Shown in pieces: positions 34,430 to 42,324 of a stretch of 64,000 nt of DNA. Origin of the DNA: Nocardioides albertanoniae (GTDB taxonomy: Bacteria; Actinomycetota; Actinomycetes; Propionibacteriales; Nocardioidaceae); NCBI RefSeq assembly GCF_006716315.1, contig NZ_VFOV01000001.1, positions 4,232,501 to 4,296,500 of the forward strand, written 5' to 3'. The stretch's first letter is position 1. Every line of letters begins with the position of its first letter. A model generated the notes under the pieces. That model saw only the letters and a program-made list of their open reading frames with translations. It did no database searches and was not told where the DNA came from. Both the position numbers and the translations under genes were made by a program.

Positions 34430-35404
34430 GTGCCCTCCGACCTGACCTTCGGCGCGACCCGCGGGCCCAGCCCCGACCCGTCGCAGCGTCCGCCTGCCCT
34501 GCCGCGCAAGCGCCGCCGCACCCTCGTCGACCTCCCCGGCGGGACGTACGCGGCCGGCGACTCGTTCGGTGAGGGCTATCAGGGCGACGGCGAAGGGCCG
34601 GTGCACCAGGTCGCGCTGCCCGCCTTCCGGCTCGACGCGACCTCGGTGACCAACGAGGAGTTCGCGCGCTTCGTGAAGGCCACCGGCCACGTCACCACCG
34701 CCGAGCGGGAGGGCTTCTCGGCCGTCTTCCACCTGGCCTTCGACGGGTCGCCGCGCGACATCCTCGGCCGCTCCCCGGAAGCACCGTGGTGGCTCGGTGT
34801 GCGCGGCGCGTCGTGGCGCACGCCGGAAGGCGCCGGCTCCAACGTCGGCCGCCGCGGCAACCACCCCGTCGTGCACGTCTCCTACGACGACGCGCTCGCC
34901 TACTGCGCCTGGGCCGGCACCCGGCTGCCCACCGAGGCCGAGTGGGAGTACGCCGCCCGCGGCGGTCGTGCCGGCTCCCGGTTCCCATGGGGCGACGACC
35001 TGGAGCAGGACGGCACCCACCACGCCAACGTCTGGCAGGGCGACTTCCCCGACACCAACACCGCCGACGACGGGTTCGTCACGACCGCGCCGGTGCGGGC
35101 GTACGACCCGAACGGGTTCGGCCTCCACCAGATGATCGGCAACGTCTGGGAGTGGTGCGCCGACTGGTTCTCACCGACCTACTACGCCGACCTCGTCTCA
35201 GGCAGCGACGGGGCTGCCGACCGCCCGACCGACGACCCACGCGGCCCGGCCGAAGGTCTGACCCGGGTGATGCGCGGCGGCTCCTACCTCTGCCACGAGT
35301 CCTACTGCCACCGCTATCGGCTCTCGGCACGCTCCAGCAGCCCCACCGACTCGACGGCGGGGAATCTGGGCTTCCGGTGCGCCGCTGATCAGCCGGCCGG
35401 GTAG
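34430..35404 (+). CDS. Formylglycine-generating enzyme (sulfatase modifier)
   Basis: Copper-dependent oxidase converting the Cys of sulfatase C-x-P-x-R motifs to formylglycine in the cytoplasm. The 324-residue FGE-sulfatase domain is complete: ATSVTNEEFARFVKATGH early, the SWRTPEG and HVSYDDALAYCAWAG segments, GNVWEWCADW, and the active-site pair in RGGSYLCHESYCHRYR (C288 and C293). The GTG start is set by the -10 at 34418. Its target is encoded directly opposite: the convergent sulfatase, whose coding region overlaps its last 16 bp. Confidence 0.94.
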   Translation: MPSDLTFGATRGPSPDPSQRPPALPRKRRRTLVDLPGGTYAAGDSFGEGYQGDGEGPVHQVALPAFRLDATSVTNEEFARFVKATGHVTTAEREGFSAVFHLAFDGSPRDILGRSPEAPWWLGVRGASWRTPEGAGSNVGRRGNHPVVHVSYDDALAYCAWAGTRLPTEAEWEYAARGGRAGSRFPWGDDLEQDGTHHANVWQGDFPDTNTADDGFVTTAPVRAYDPNGFGLHQMIGNVWEWCADWFSPTYYADLVSGSDGAADRPTDDPRGPAEGLTRVMRGGSYLCHESYCHRYRLSARSSSPTDSTAGNLGFRCAADQPAG

Positions 35405-36975
35405 AACTTCTTCGGGCAGCTCTCGCCCGCGCAGTCTCGATACTTCTCGTTCAGGCCGCGCATCTCGGCGAGCTCGTCGGCGTAGTCGGGGGTCAGCGCG
35501 AGCGAGCGGATCTGATAGGGATCCTCGCTGCGGTCGTAGAGCTCCTCGCTCCCGTCGGAGTAGCGCGCGTAGGTCCAGTCACCGAAACGGATCCCGGAGT
35601 AGATCTGCTTGGTGCCGTCGTGGACCCGCCAGGCGGAGATCGGGATCACCCGGTTCTGTGACGGCGCCCCGATCCACGGCATGAAGTTGACGCCGTCCTG
35701 CGCCCTCCCGGGCCGGGCGCCCGCCACGGCCATGATCGTGGTGGCGATGTCGGGGTTGCCGACCGCCGTGGCCGACGTACGTCCGGCGGGGATGCCGGGC
35801 CCTCGCAGGATCAGTGGGATCCGCAGGGTCTCGCGGTAGTGCATCAGCTTGCCGTTGATGTTGTGGCCGCCGGTGGTGTAGCCGTTGTCGGAGGAGAAGA
35901 TGATGATGGTGTTGTCGAGCTGACCCGTCTCCCGCAGTCGCAGCACGTTGCTGGCCACCGCGCGGTCGAGCGCCTGCACCGCCTCGACCCGCTGCTGGTG
36001 AGCGATCCGCAGCTCCTCGCGCCCCTCGGCGTCGAACGTCTTGCGCGAGGCCGAGATCGGCGGCGCGTCGGTCGGGGTGCGGAACATGTTGGGTGTGTCC
36101 GGCAGCTCGAGGCCGTCGTAGGAGTGCTTGTCCTCGGGCGCCGGCATCGTCGTGCTGGTGCCCTTCGGGTCGTCCTTCTCCCCCGGGCCGCCGTGGTGCG
36201 GGGCGACGTAGTTGACCCACATGTACCACGGCTTCTCGGCACGCTCGGGCGCCGAGATCATCGCGTTGGCCTGGTCGCGCATCAGATAGGTCGTGTAGCG
36301 GTGGTAGGCCTCGAGCTTGCCGTTGTGGTTGATCCGCGGCCGCATGAAGTTGTAGGTCGACATGTCGGTGGTCGCCCGCCAGTCGGTCCACCCCGGCGGA
36401 ACATCCTTGGCGGTGCCGCGGGTGCCGTAGCCGTTGAGATACTTGCCGGTGAAGAGGGTGTCGTAGCCCGCGGCCTGCATCGACTGGGGCAGCGTGCCGG
36501 CGTGCGACATCGCCTGATAGCCACCGCGCTCGCCGTTGATCGTCACGGTGTGATGGTTCTCGGCGTACTGCCCGGTCAGCAGCGAGGCCCGAGCCGGCAC
36601 GCAGATCGGGGTCGGCGCGATCGCCTCGGTCATCGAGGTGCCCTGCTCGGCGAGCAGGCTGCGCACGTGCGGCATGTAGTCGAGGTCGTCGTAGGCCAGG
36701 TCGTCGGCGGTGACCATGAGGATGTTGGGCTTCGACGCGGACGCCTCCCAGTCGGGGGTCGGCGTGGCCTTCGAGGGCACCAGGCCGTCGTCGACAGACC
36801 CGACGGCGTGCGCGAAAGCGCTCTCGGCCTTGGTGCCGATCGAACCAGAGTGCGGCAGCGCGCCCATGAGCATCGACGAGCCGGCGAGCGCGGCAACACC
36901 AGCCACCGCCAGTCGGGCGCGAGGCGCCATCTGAGTACGCTCCCTCGATCGAGTCCCCGCGTCATCCACGCTCAT
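35389..36975 (-). CDS. Secreted Cys-type sulfatase
   Basis: A 528-residue arylsulfatase-family hydrolase. After an N-terminal signal-like segment (ARLAVAGVAALAGSSML) come the metal-binding VTADDLAYDDLDYMP (D91, D92) and the activation motif CVPARASLLTGQ, with C125 to be turned into formylglycine, P127 and R129. Later come VNYVAPHHGG and FSSDNGYTTGGHNING. The natural substrate is unknown; glycosaminoglycan or aryl sulfates are possible. ATG 36975 has GAGGGG 6 nt upstream; ATG 36930 is an alternative starting right at the signal peptide. The folded Cys must be modified before export, by the FGE encoded opposite. Confidence 0.92.
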   Translation of the reverse strand: MSVDDAGTRSRERTQMAPRARLAVAGVAALAGSSMLMGALPHSGSIGTKAESAFAHAVGSVDDGLVPSKATPTPDWEASASKPNILMVTADDLAYDDLDYMPHVRSLLAEQGTSMTEAIAPTPICVPARASLLTGQYAENHHTVTINGERGGYQAMSHAGTLPQSMQAAGYDTLFTGKYLNGYGTRGTAKDVPPGWTDWRATTDMSTYNFMRPRINHNGKLEAYHRYTTYLMRDQANAMISAPERAEKPWYMWVNYVAPHHGGPGEKDDPKGTSTTMPAPEDKHSYDGLELPDTPNMFRTPTDAPPISASRKTFDAEGREELRIAHQQRVEAVQALDRAVASNVLRLRETGQLDNTIIIFSSDNGYTTGGHNINGKLMHYRETLRIPLILRGPGIPAGRTSATAVGNPDIATTIMAVAGARPGRAQDGVNFMPWIGAPSQNRVIPISAWRVHDGTKQIYSGIRFGDWTYARYSDGSEELYDRSEDPYQIRSLALTPDYADELAEMRGLNEKYRDCAGESCPKKFYPAG

Positions 36976-37059
36976 CCGGTTCCCCTCGAAACCGGACCGG
37001 GTTAACGTTACAGAAGGGGCCCGCCAGGTCCCCAATGCCGGCCGGATGAGGAGACTCAG

Positions 37060-37497
37060 GTGAGCGAATCGCGCGGAAGCTACGGGGACTACAGCGTCGA
37101 CGACGAGGACCAGATCAGCGGTGAGGACGCGCTCTCCGGCCAGGTGCTCGAAGGTGAGGTGCGCGACGAGCTCGACCACGGCATCGTCACCGCCGACCAC
37201 TACACCACCGACTACGGCAACACACCGTGGGAGGAGGAGCACCGCGAGTGCATCGACCAGCGCCAGCTCCAGGAGGTGCCCGACCCGGACCCCTACGAGG
37301 CTGAATACGACGATGCCGAGGAGTCGGACGACCCCGACGGCCGCGAGGTCGGCGGCGAGCGCGCCGGACGGCTGGTCGACCCCGACTCGGAGGTCTACGG
37401 GCCCGATGCCGGCATCGACGGCGCCGGTGCCTCGGCCGAGGAGGCCGCGATCCACATCATCGACGACAACGACAACGACGGCGCGGCCGAGCGCTAG
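37060..37497 (+). CDS. DUF5709-like acidic protein
   Basis: A 145-residue very acidic protein, with about one third Asp plus Glu. The pattern matches actinobacterial DUF5709: GNTPWEEEHRECIDQRQLQEVPDPDP, then GGERAGRLVDPDSEV and the conserved end GIDGAGASAEEAAIHI. The GTG start has GGAG 7 nt upstream. No membrane segment, signal or enzyme motif is present. Function unknown. Divergent from the sulfatase gene and convergent with the VOC gene 6 bp away. Confidence 0.83.
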   Translation: MSESRGSYGDYSVDDEDQISGEDALSGQVLEGEVRDELDHGIVTADHYTTDYGNTPWEEEHRECIDQRQLQEVPDPDPYEAEYDDAEESDDPDGREVGGERAGRLVDPDSEVYGPDAGIDGAGASAEEAAIHIIDDNDNDGAAER

Positions 37498-37503
37498 GTA
37501 CGG

Positions 37504-37902
37504 CTAGGCGGTGAGGTCTTCGACCTCCAGCACGATCTCGACCTCGAACCCCTCGGAGCTCTCCAGGTAGAGCGCCGTGTGCTCATCGCCTCCGGCGTGC
37601 GGGTAGCGGTCGGCGTACATCTCGTGCCAGCCGTGCTCGGTCGACTCCGCCCGGATCCTGTCGAGCAGGTCGCGCTCACCCTCGAGGGCGAACGCGATGT
37701 GGTTCACGCCCGGCCGGAGCCGGTCCTGCGAACCGTGCTGGTCCTCGGAGTGCTCCATGAAGACGTACGTCCCGTCCGGCGCCTCCCAGTAGTGACCCTT
37801 CTCCCCGGCCGCCCAGCCCAGCTCACCGAAGAGCCAGCCCCACTGGCCCGAGGCGGTCTCGAAGTCGTCGACCCAGAGGTCCCAGTGGTGGATCGCTCTC
37901 AT
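37504..37902 (-). CDS. VOC-family (glyoxalase/dioxygenase fold) protein
   Basis: A 132-residue protein with one pair of beta-alpha-beta-beta-beta units. It begins AIHHWDLWVDDFETASGQW; metal-ligand candidates are the early His, the His in NHIAFALEG, and the late Glu in EGFEVEIVLEV. This suits the vicinal oxygen chelate superfamily, but the reaction cannot be told. ATG 37902 has GAGGAG 6 nt upstream. Monocistronic as far as can be seen. Confidence 0.85.
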   Translation of the reverse strand: MRAIHHWDLWVDDFETASGQWGWLFGELGWAAGEKGHYWEAPDGTYVFMEHSEDQHGSQDRLRPGVNHIAFALEGERDLLDRIRAESTEHGWHEMYADRYPHAGGDEHTALYLESSEGFEVEIVLEVEDLTA

Positions 37903-38040
37903 GGTCGACTCCTCGGTTCAGGCGATCATCCGACGACCGCGACGTTCTTGACCTCGATATCGTGCGCCTCTTCACCGTAGTTGTGCACGGCGGTCGCCAT
38001 CGTCTCCAACACGGCCGCCGCCCTCCCCGAGGCGTCGATC

Positions 38041-38127
38041 ATGCCGAGCAACAAGATCATGCCCGAGTACGAAGTCGACGGCCAGATCCTCAAGAATGTG
38101 CGTGTGCTGGAGTTGAAGGAGCGATGA
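38041..38127 (+). CDS. Tiny coupled open reading frame
   Basis: A 28-codon frame (begins MPSNKIMPEYEVDGQILKN) has GAGG 8 nt before its ATG and high GC at third positions. Its TGA overlaps the next gene's ATG by four bases (ATGA). These are signs of a translated leader or small protein coupled to the next gene. No homologue is recognised. In-frame sequence continues upstream to a TTG at 37981, so it could instead be the 3' end of an eroded gene. Confidence 0.4.
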   Translation: MPSNKIMPEYEVDGQILKNVRVLELKER

Positions 38128-38513
38128 CCGACAACGAAGAGCCCTTCGTGGCCAGCGAGGCCAAGAGGCGGGCCAACGCGAACTGGCCACAGACCAACTG
38201 GGCCTCTCCCCTTCTCAAGGGTGCGTGGGTCCGCATCCGCAACGAGGGCAGCGTTCGAGATGGGCGTGTGCTGGGGAGCCGAAAACTGGAGGGTGAAGAC
38301 GCGATGATCCCAGTCGCCATCATCTCCGGGGCCGGCCTTCATGCGTTGCGTGCTGCTGAAGGCATTCGCCGTCTCAGCGACCCCGATGACAGCACGAAGG
38401 AGTACGTCCCGATGATCCTCTGGCCCATCGATGACAACGAAGAGATTCCACCGCCCGGCCGCGGAGCAGCCGAATGGTGGGTCCGCGCAGCGTGGAAGCG
38501 AGAGCATCTGTGA
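38124..38513 (+). CDS. Conserved-looking hypothetical protein
   Basis: A 129-residue protein, MTDNEEPFVASEAKRRANAN to AAEWWVRAAWKREHL, rich in Trp and charged residues. No signal peptide, membrane segment or known motif is seen. Third-position GC is lower than in the neighbouring genes, which may indicate acquisition. It is coupled to the tiny upstream frame by an ATGA overlap. An antisense open frame of similar size exists, but its composition is less protein-like. Confidence 0.5.
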   Translation: MTDNEEPFVASEAKRRANANWPQTNWASPLLKGAWVRIRNEGSVRDGRVLGSRKLEGEDAMIPVAIISGAGLHALRAAEGIRRLSDPDDSTKEYVPMILWPIDDNEEIPPPGRGAAEWWVRAAWKREHL

Positions 38514-38623
38514 ACGACCCGGATCCTGACGCTTGGTGAACGGATTCGCAAGGCGTCATCGGCATGTGCAGTCGTGAGAAACGAAGTCGCGGCGGCGGGA
38601 GCGGGCGTGTGAGGATCTGGAAC

Positions 38624-39691
38624 GTGAGTGAGCTGAAGACCTTCATCGCCGGGCTGCCCAAGGCCGAGCTGCACGTCCACCACGTCGGGTCGGCGTCGCC
38701 GCGGATCGTGGCGGAGCTGGCGGCGCGGCATCCGGGGAAGGTGCCGGCCGATGTCGAGCTGCTGAAGGACTACTTCACGTTCAGCGACTTCGCGCACTTC
38801 ATCGAGGTCTACCTCTCGGTCGTCGACCTGGTGCGTACGCCGGAGGACATCCGATACCTCACCTACGAGATCGCGCGCGACCTGGCGCAGACACAGCAGG
38901 TCCGTTACGCCGAGCTGACCTGCACCCCCTACACCTCCGTACGTCCCGACCTGGCCGTTCGTGCGCCAGGGACCCAGCGCGCGGAGGGCCACGCCGGGAT
39001 GCCGATCGAGGCCTACACCGAGGCGCTCGAGGACGCCCGGGGGGCGGCGGAGCGCGACTTCGGCCTCACGCTGCGCTGGATCTACGACATCCCGGGCGAG
39101 GATGGGCAGCCGGCGGCCGACGCCACCCTGGCGTACGCCGTCGACCATGGCCCCGAGGCACTGGTCGGGTTCGGGCTCGGCGGGCCCGAGGTGGGGGTGC
39201 CGCGGCCGCAGTTCGAGAGGCACTTCGAGGCAGCCCGGGCCGCCGGGCTCCACTCGGTGCCGCACGCCGGGGAGACCACCGGCCCGCAGACCGTGTGGGA
39301 CGCGCTGACGGTGCTGAAGGCCGAGCGGATCGGCCACGGCACCTCGGCGGCCCAGGATCCCGCACTGCTCGCCCATCTCGCCGAGCACCGGATCCCGCTC
39401 GAGGTCTGCCCCTCCTCCAACGTCGCCACCGGTGCGGTGGCGAGGCTGGAGGAGCACCCGCTCAAGACCTTCGTCGGCGCGGGCGTGCCGGTCACGATCA
39501 ACTCCGACGACCCGCCGATGTTCGCGACCACGCTCAACCGGGAGTACGAGATCGCGGCCGACCTCCTCGGTCTCGACCGCGCCGGCCTCGCCGACCTCGC
39601 GAGAGCGGCCGTGGACCACTCCTACGCGCCCACCGACGTGAAGACCCGGCTGCGCGACGAGATCGACGGCTACCTCATCAGCGACGATTAG
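38624..39691 (+). CDS. Adenosine-deaminase-family enzyme, possibly 6-aminodeoxyfutalosine deaminase
   Basis: A 355-residue metal-dependent amidohydrolase of COG1816. Metal and catalytic residues are visible: ELHVHHVGS (HxH), the mid VPHAGETTGP (His and catalytic Glu), RIGHGTSA, and INSDDPPMF (Asp). The N-terminal motif is HVHHVGSASP where true adenosine deaminases have HVHLDGS. That variant is familiar from streptomycete relatives shown to deaminate 6-aminodeoxyfutalosine in the alternative menaquinone pathway, so plain adenosine deaminase should not be assumed. The GTG start has GAGG 9 nt upstream. No other futalosine-pathway gene is in the window. Confidence 0.85.
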   Translation: MSELKTFIAGLPKAELHVHHVGSASPRIVAELAARHPGKVPADVELLKDYFTFSDFAHFIEVYLSVVDLVRTPEDIRYLTYEIARDLAQTQQVRYAELTCTPYTSVRPDLAVRAPGTQRAEGHAGMPIEAYTEALEDARGAAERDFGLTLRWIYDIPGEDGQPAADATLAYAVDHGPEALVGFGLGGPEVGVPRPQFERHFEAARAAGLHSVPHAGETTGPQTVWDALTVLKAERIGHGTSAAQDPALLAHLAEHRIPLEVCPSSNVATGAVARLEEHPLKTFVGAGVPVTINSDDPPMFATTLNREYEIAADLLGLDRAGLADLARAAVDHSYAPTDVKTRLRDEIDGYLISDD

Positions 39692-39730
39692 CCCTTGACG
39701 CGCACCGTCGAGGGCGCTCTGCTGGTCAGC

Positions 39731-40600
39731 ATGGAGCAGATGCTGGCGGTCAACGGGGTCGATCTGTGCGTCGAGACCTTCGGAGCCCCCGAGGGTCCAC
39801 CGATCCTGCTGATCGGCGGGATGAGCGCCTCGATGGACTACTGGGAGGACGACTTCTGCGAGGCCCTCGCCGCGGGCGGGAGGTTCGTGATCCGCTACGA
39901 CCACCGCGACACCGGTCGTTCGACCAGCTGGCCTCCGGGCGAGCCGGGCTACACCGGGCGCGACATGGTCGCCGACATCCCGGCGCTGCTCGACGCCGTC
40001 GGCCTCGACAGGGCCCACCTCTTCGGCATCTCGATGGGCGGCGCGCTGGCCCAGTGCGTCGCGGTGCTGCACCCGGAGCGGGTCGAGACGCTGATCCTCG
40101 ACGAGACCTCACCGGCCTTCGAGGGCGTGCCCGGCGTGCCGCCCATCGGTGAGGAGCTGGCCGACTTCTTCGAGAAGGCCTCGCAGAGCACGATGCCCGA
40201 CCCCGACGACCACGAAGCCCTGGTGACGATGCTGGTCGAGGACCAGCGCGCGTTCGTACCCGAGCGGTTCGACGAAGGCAGGATGCGAGCGGTGGTCACC
40301 CAGGCCGTACGCCGCACGCCCGACATGCGTCCGAGCCTGGCCAACCACCACGTGATGGGCGACGGCGAGCCGATCACCGCCACCCTGGCCGACATCACCG
40401 CTCCGACCCTGGTCATCCACGGCACCCGCGACCCGCTCTTCCCGACAGGTCACGGCGAGGTGCTCGCCGAGGGCATCCCCGACGCCACCCTGCTCATGCT
40501 CGACGGCGTCGGCCACGAGCCTCCGCCGATCTACACCTGGGAGACGGTCGTGCCCGCGATCCTCGACCACACCACCGCGCGACCAGACCCTAGGCGCTGA
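39731..40600 (+). CDS. Alpha/beta hydrolase
   Basis: A 289-residue alpha/beta-hydrolase-fold protein. The oxyanion region is LLIGGMSASMDYW, followed by RFVIRYDHRDTGRS, the nucleophile elbow GISMGG, the acid in HGTRDPLFP and the late His in GVGHEPPP. The substrate is not predictable; aclacinomycin-esterase-like or lactone hydrolases are similar. The ATG at 39731 gives a conventional N-terminus (MEQMLAVNGVDLC); the TTG at 39695 is an alternative start. The last 11 bp overlap the end of the convergent carboxylase gene. Confidence 0.85.
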   Translation: MEQMLAVNGVDLCVETFGAPEGPPILLIGGMSASMDYWEDDFCEALAAGGRFVIRYDHRDTGRSTSWPPGEPGYTGRDMVADIPALLDAVGLDRAHLFGISMGGALAQCVAVLHPERVETLILDETSPAFEGVPGVPPIGEELADFFEKASQSTMPDPDDHEALVTMLVEDQRAFVPERFDEGRMRAVVTQAVRRTPDMRPSLANHHVMGDGEPITATLADITAPTLVIHGTRDPLFPTGHGEVLAEGIPDATLLMLDGVGHEPPPIYTWETVVPAILDHTTARPDPRR

Positions 40601-42323
40601 TCTTCCCGAGCGGATCCCCCATCGCGACGGCCCCACCGACATCGGTGCCGTGCGCGAGCACCCCCGCGCGGTGGGCGGCGACGCGCGTCTCCATCTTCAT
40701 GGCGTCGATCGCCGCGACGTCCTGGCCCTCGGTGACCTGCTCCCCGTCGCCGACGAGCCAGCTGACCAGCACCCCGGGCACGGGAGCCTCGATCACGCCG
40801 GGGTCAGCCTCCACGCCGGCTTCGGCGTCAGCATCGGTCTCCCCCACGGTTCCGCCCGCTGCGAGCGCTCGCAGCAGATCCTCCGGCAGCCCGAGCACCA
40901 TCCGGCGTCCGTCGACCTCGATCGGCACCCGCCGCAGCGACAGGTCCGGTGCCGGCTCCGACCTCGGCTGCGCCTCCAGCCGCGGCATCAGCTCGGTCTC
41001 GATCCACTGCGTGTGCACCGCGAAACCGGTCGTCGAGAACGCCGGATCCTCGAGCAGCAGGCGGGCGAATGGCACGACGGTCGCGACCCCCTCGACCGAG
41101 AGCTCACGCAGCGCACGGCGCGCACGTACGACGGCGGTGTCTCGGTCGGGCGCGTGCACGATCAGCTTGGCGATCAGCGAGTCGAAGGCGCCCTGCACGG
41201 TGTCGCCCGCCTCGATCCCGGCATCCCAGCGGATGCCCGGGCCGGCAGGCACCCGCAGCCCCGTGACGACGCCGGGGCTCGGCAGGAAGCCGCGACCGGA
41301 GTCCTCCGCGTTGATGCGCAGCTCGACGGCGTGGCCCGAGGGCGTCGGCGTCTCGTCGATCGAGAGGCCGGCGCCGGCCGCGATCCGCAGCTGCTCGGCG
41401 ACCAGGTCGACGCCCGTGACGGCCTCGGTGATCGGGTGCTCGACCTGGAGCCGGGTGTTGACCTCGAGGAACGAGATCACGCCGTCCTCCCCCATCAGGA
41501 ACTCCACGGTGCCGGCCCCTCGATAGGAGACGGCGGCGCAGATGTCTCGCGAGGCCTCATGGATGCGGCGACGCTGCTCGTCGCTCAGCCCCGGAGCAGG
41601 CGCCTCCTCGACGAGCTTCTGGTTGCGGCGCTGCAGCGAGCAGTCGCGGTCACCGACGACCACGACCCGGCCGGCACCGTCGCCGACGACCTGCGCCTCG
41701 ATGTGGCGCGGCCGCTCCAGGAACCGCTCCACGAAGCACTCGCCGCGGCCGAACGCGGCCTCCGCCTCGCGCGAGGCGGACTCGAAGGCGTCGGCGACGT
41801 CGTCGAGCCGCCGGGCGACCTTCAGCCCGCGGCCGCCGCCCCCGAAGGCCGCCTTGATCGCGATCGGCAGGCCGTGCTCGCGCGCGAACGCGACCGCCTC
41901 GTCGGCCGACTCGAGCGGACGATCGGTGCCCGCGACCAGCGGCGCGCCGACGCTCTGCGCGATCCGGCGGGCGGTGATCTTGTCGCCGAGGGCCTCGATG
42001 TTGTCCGGGGTCGGGCCGATCCAGATCATCCCCGCGCGCTCGACCGCGCGCGCGAGCTCGGCGCTCTCGGAGAGGAACCCGTAGCCCGGATGGACGGCGT
42101 CGGCACCGGCGGCGTGCGCGGCGGCCATGATCCACTCGATGCTGAGATAGGAGTCGGCGGCGGTGGCGCCGCCGAGCGCGAAGGCCTCGTCGGCCAGACG
42201 CACGTGCAACGCGTCGGCGTCCTGGTCGGCATAGACGGCGATCGACACGAGGTCGGCCTCCGCAACCGCCCGCACCACGCGGACGGCGATCTCTCCCCTG
42301 TTGGCGATGAGCACCCTGCGCAT
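40590..42323 (-). CDS. Biotin carboxylase-BCCP subunit of a putative lactam/amide carboxylase
   Basis: A 577-residue protein with an N-terminal biotin carboxylase (RRVLIANRGEIAVRVVRA, ATP-grasp loop AAFGGGGRGLKV, EVNTRLQVEHPITEAVTG) and a C-terminal biotinyl domain. The biotin Lys is near 543 in DAMKMETRV. No carboxyltransferase of the AccD type lies nearby. Instead, one base upstream is the fused PxpB-PxpC gene, and KipI/KipA-type domains form the carboxyltransferase of urea carboxylase. I therefore infer a split carboxylase acting on a lactam, urea-like or amide substrate. An ordinary acyl-CoA carboxylase alpha subunit is the alternative. GAGGAG lies before the ATG; last gene of the operon. 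Confidence 0.9.
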   Translation of the reverse strand: MRRVLIANRGEIAVRVVRAVAEADLVSIAVYADQDADALHVRLADEAFALGGATAADSYLSIEWIMAAAHAAGADAVHPGYGFLSESAELARAVERAGMIWIGPTPDNIEALGDKITARRIAQSVGAPLVAGTDRPLESADEAVAFAREHGLPIAIKAAFGGGGRGLKVARRLDDVADAFESASREAEAAFGRGECFVERFLERPRHIEAQVVGDGAGRVVVVGDRDCSLQRRNQKLVEEAPAPGLSDEQRRRIHEASRDICAAVSYRGAGTVEFLMGEDGVISFLEVNTRLQVEHPITEAVTGVDLVAEQLRIAAGAGLSIDETPTPSGHAVELRINAEDSGRGFLPSPGVVTGLRVPAGPGIRWDAGIEAGDTVQGAFDSLIAKLIVHAPDRDTAVVRARRALRELSVEGVATVVPFARLLLEDPAFSTTGFAVHTQWIETELMPRLEAQPRSEPAPDLSLRRVPIEVDGRRMVLGLPEDLLRALAAGGTVGETDADAEAGVEADPGVIEAPVPGVLVSWLVGDGEQVTEGQDVAAIDAMKMETRVAAHRAGVLAHGTDVGGAVAMGDPLGKISA

Positions 42324-42324
42324 G

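Noticed and set aside
37926..38507. Minus-strand frame opposite the small-gene pair, ending in a protein-like tail
   Set aside because: Its last 38 codons look plausible, but the rest is non-coding in character and lacks a ribosome site. The plus-strand pair has coupling and a ribosome site, so the antisense frame is not called.
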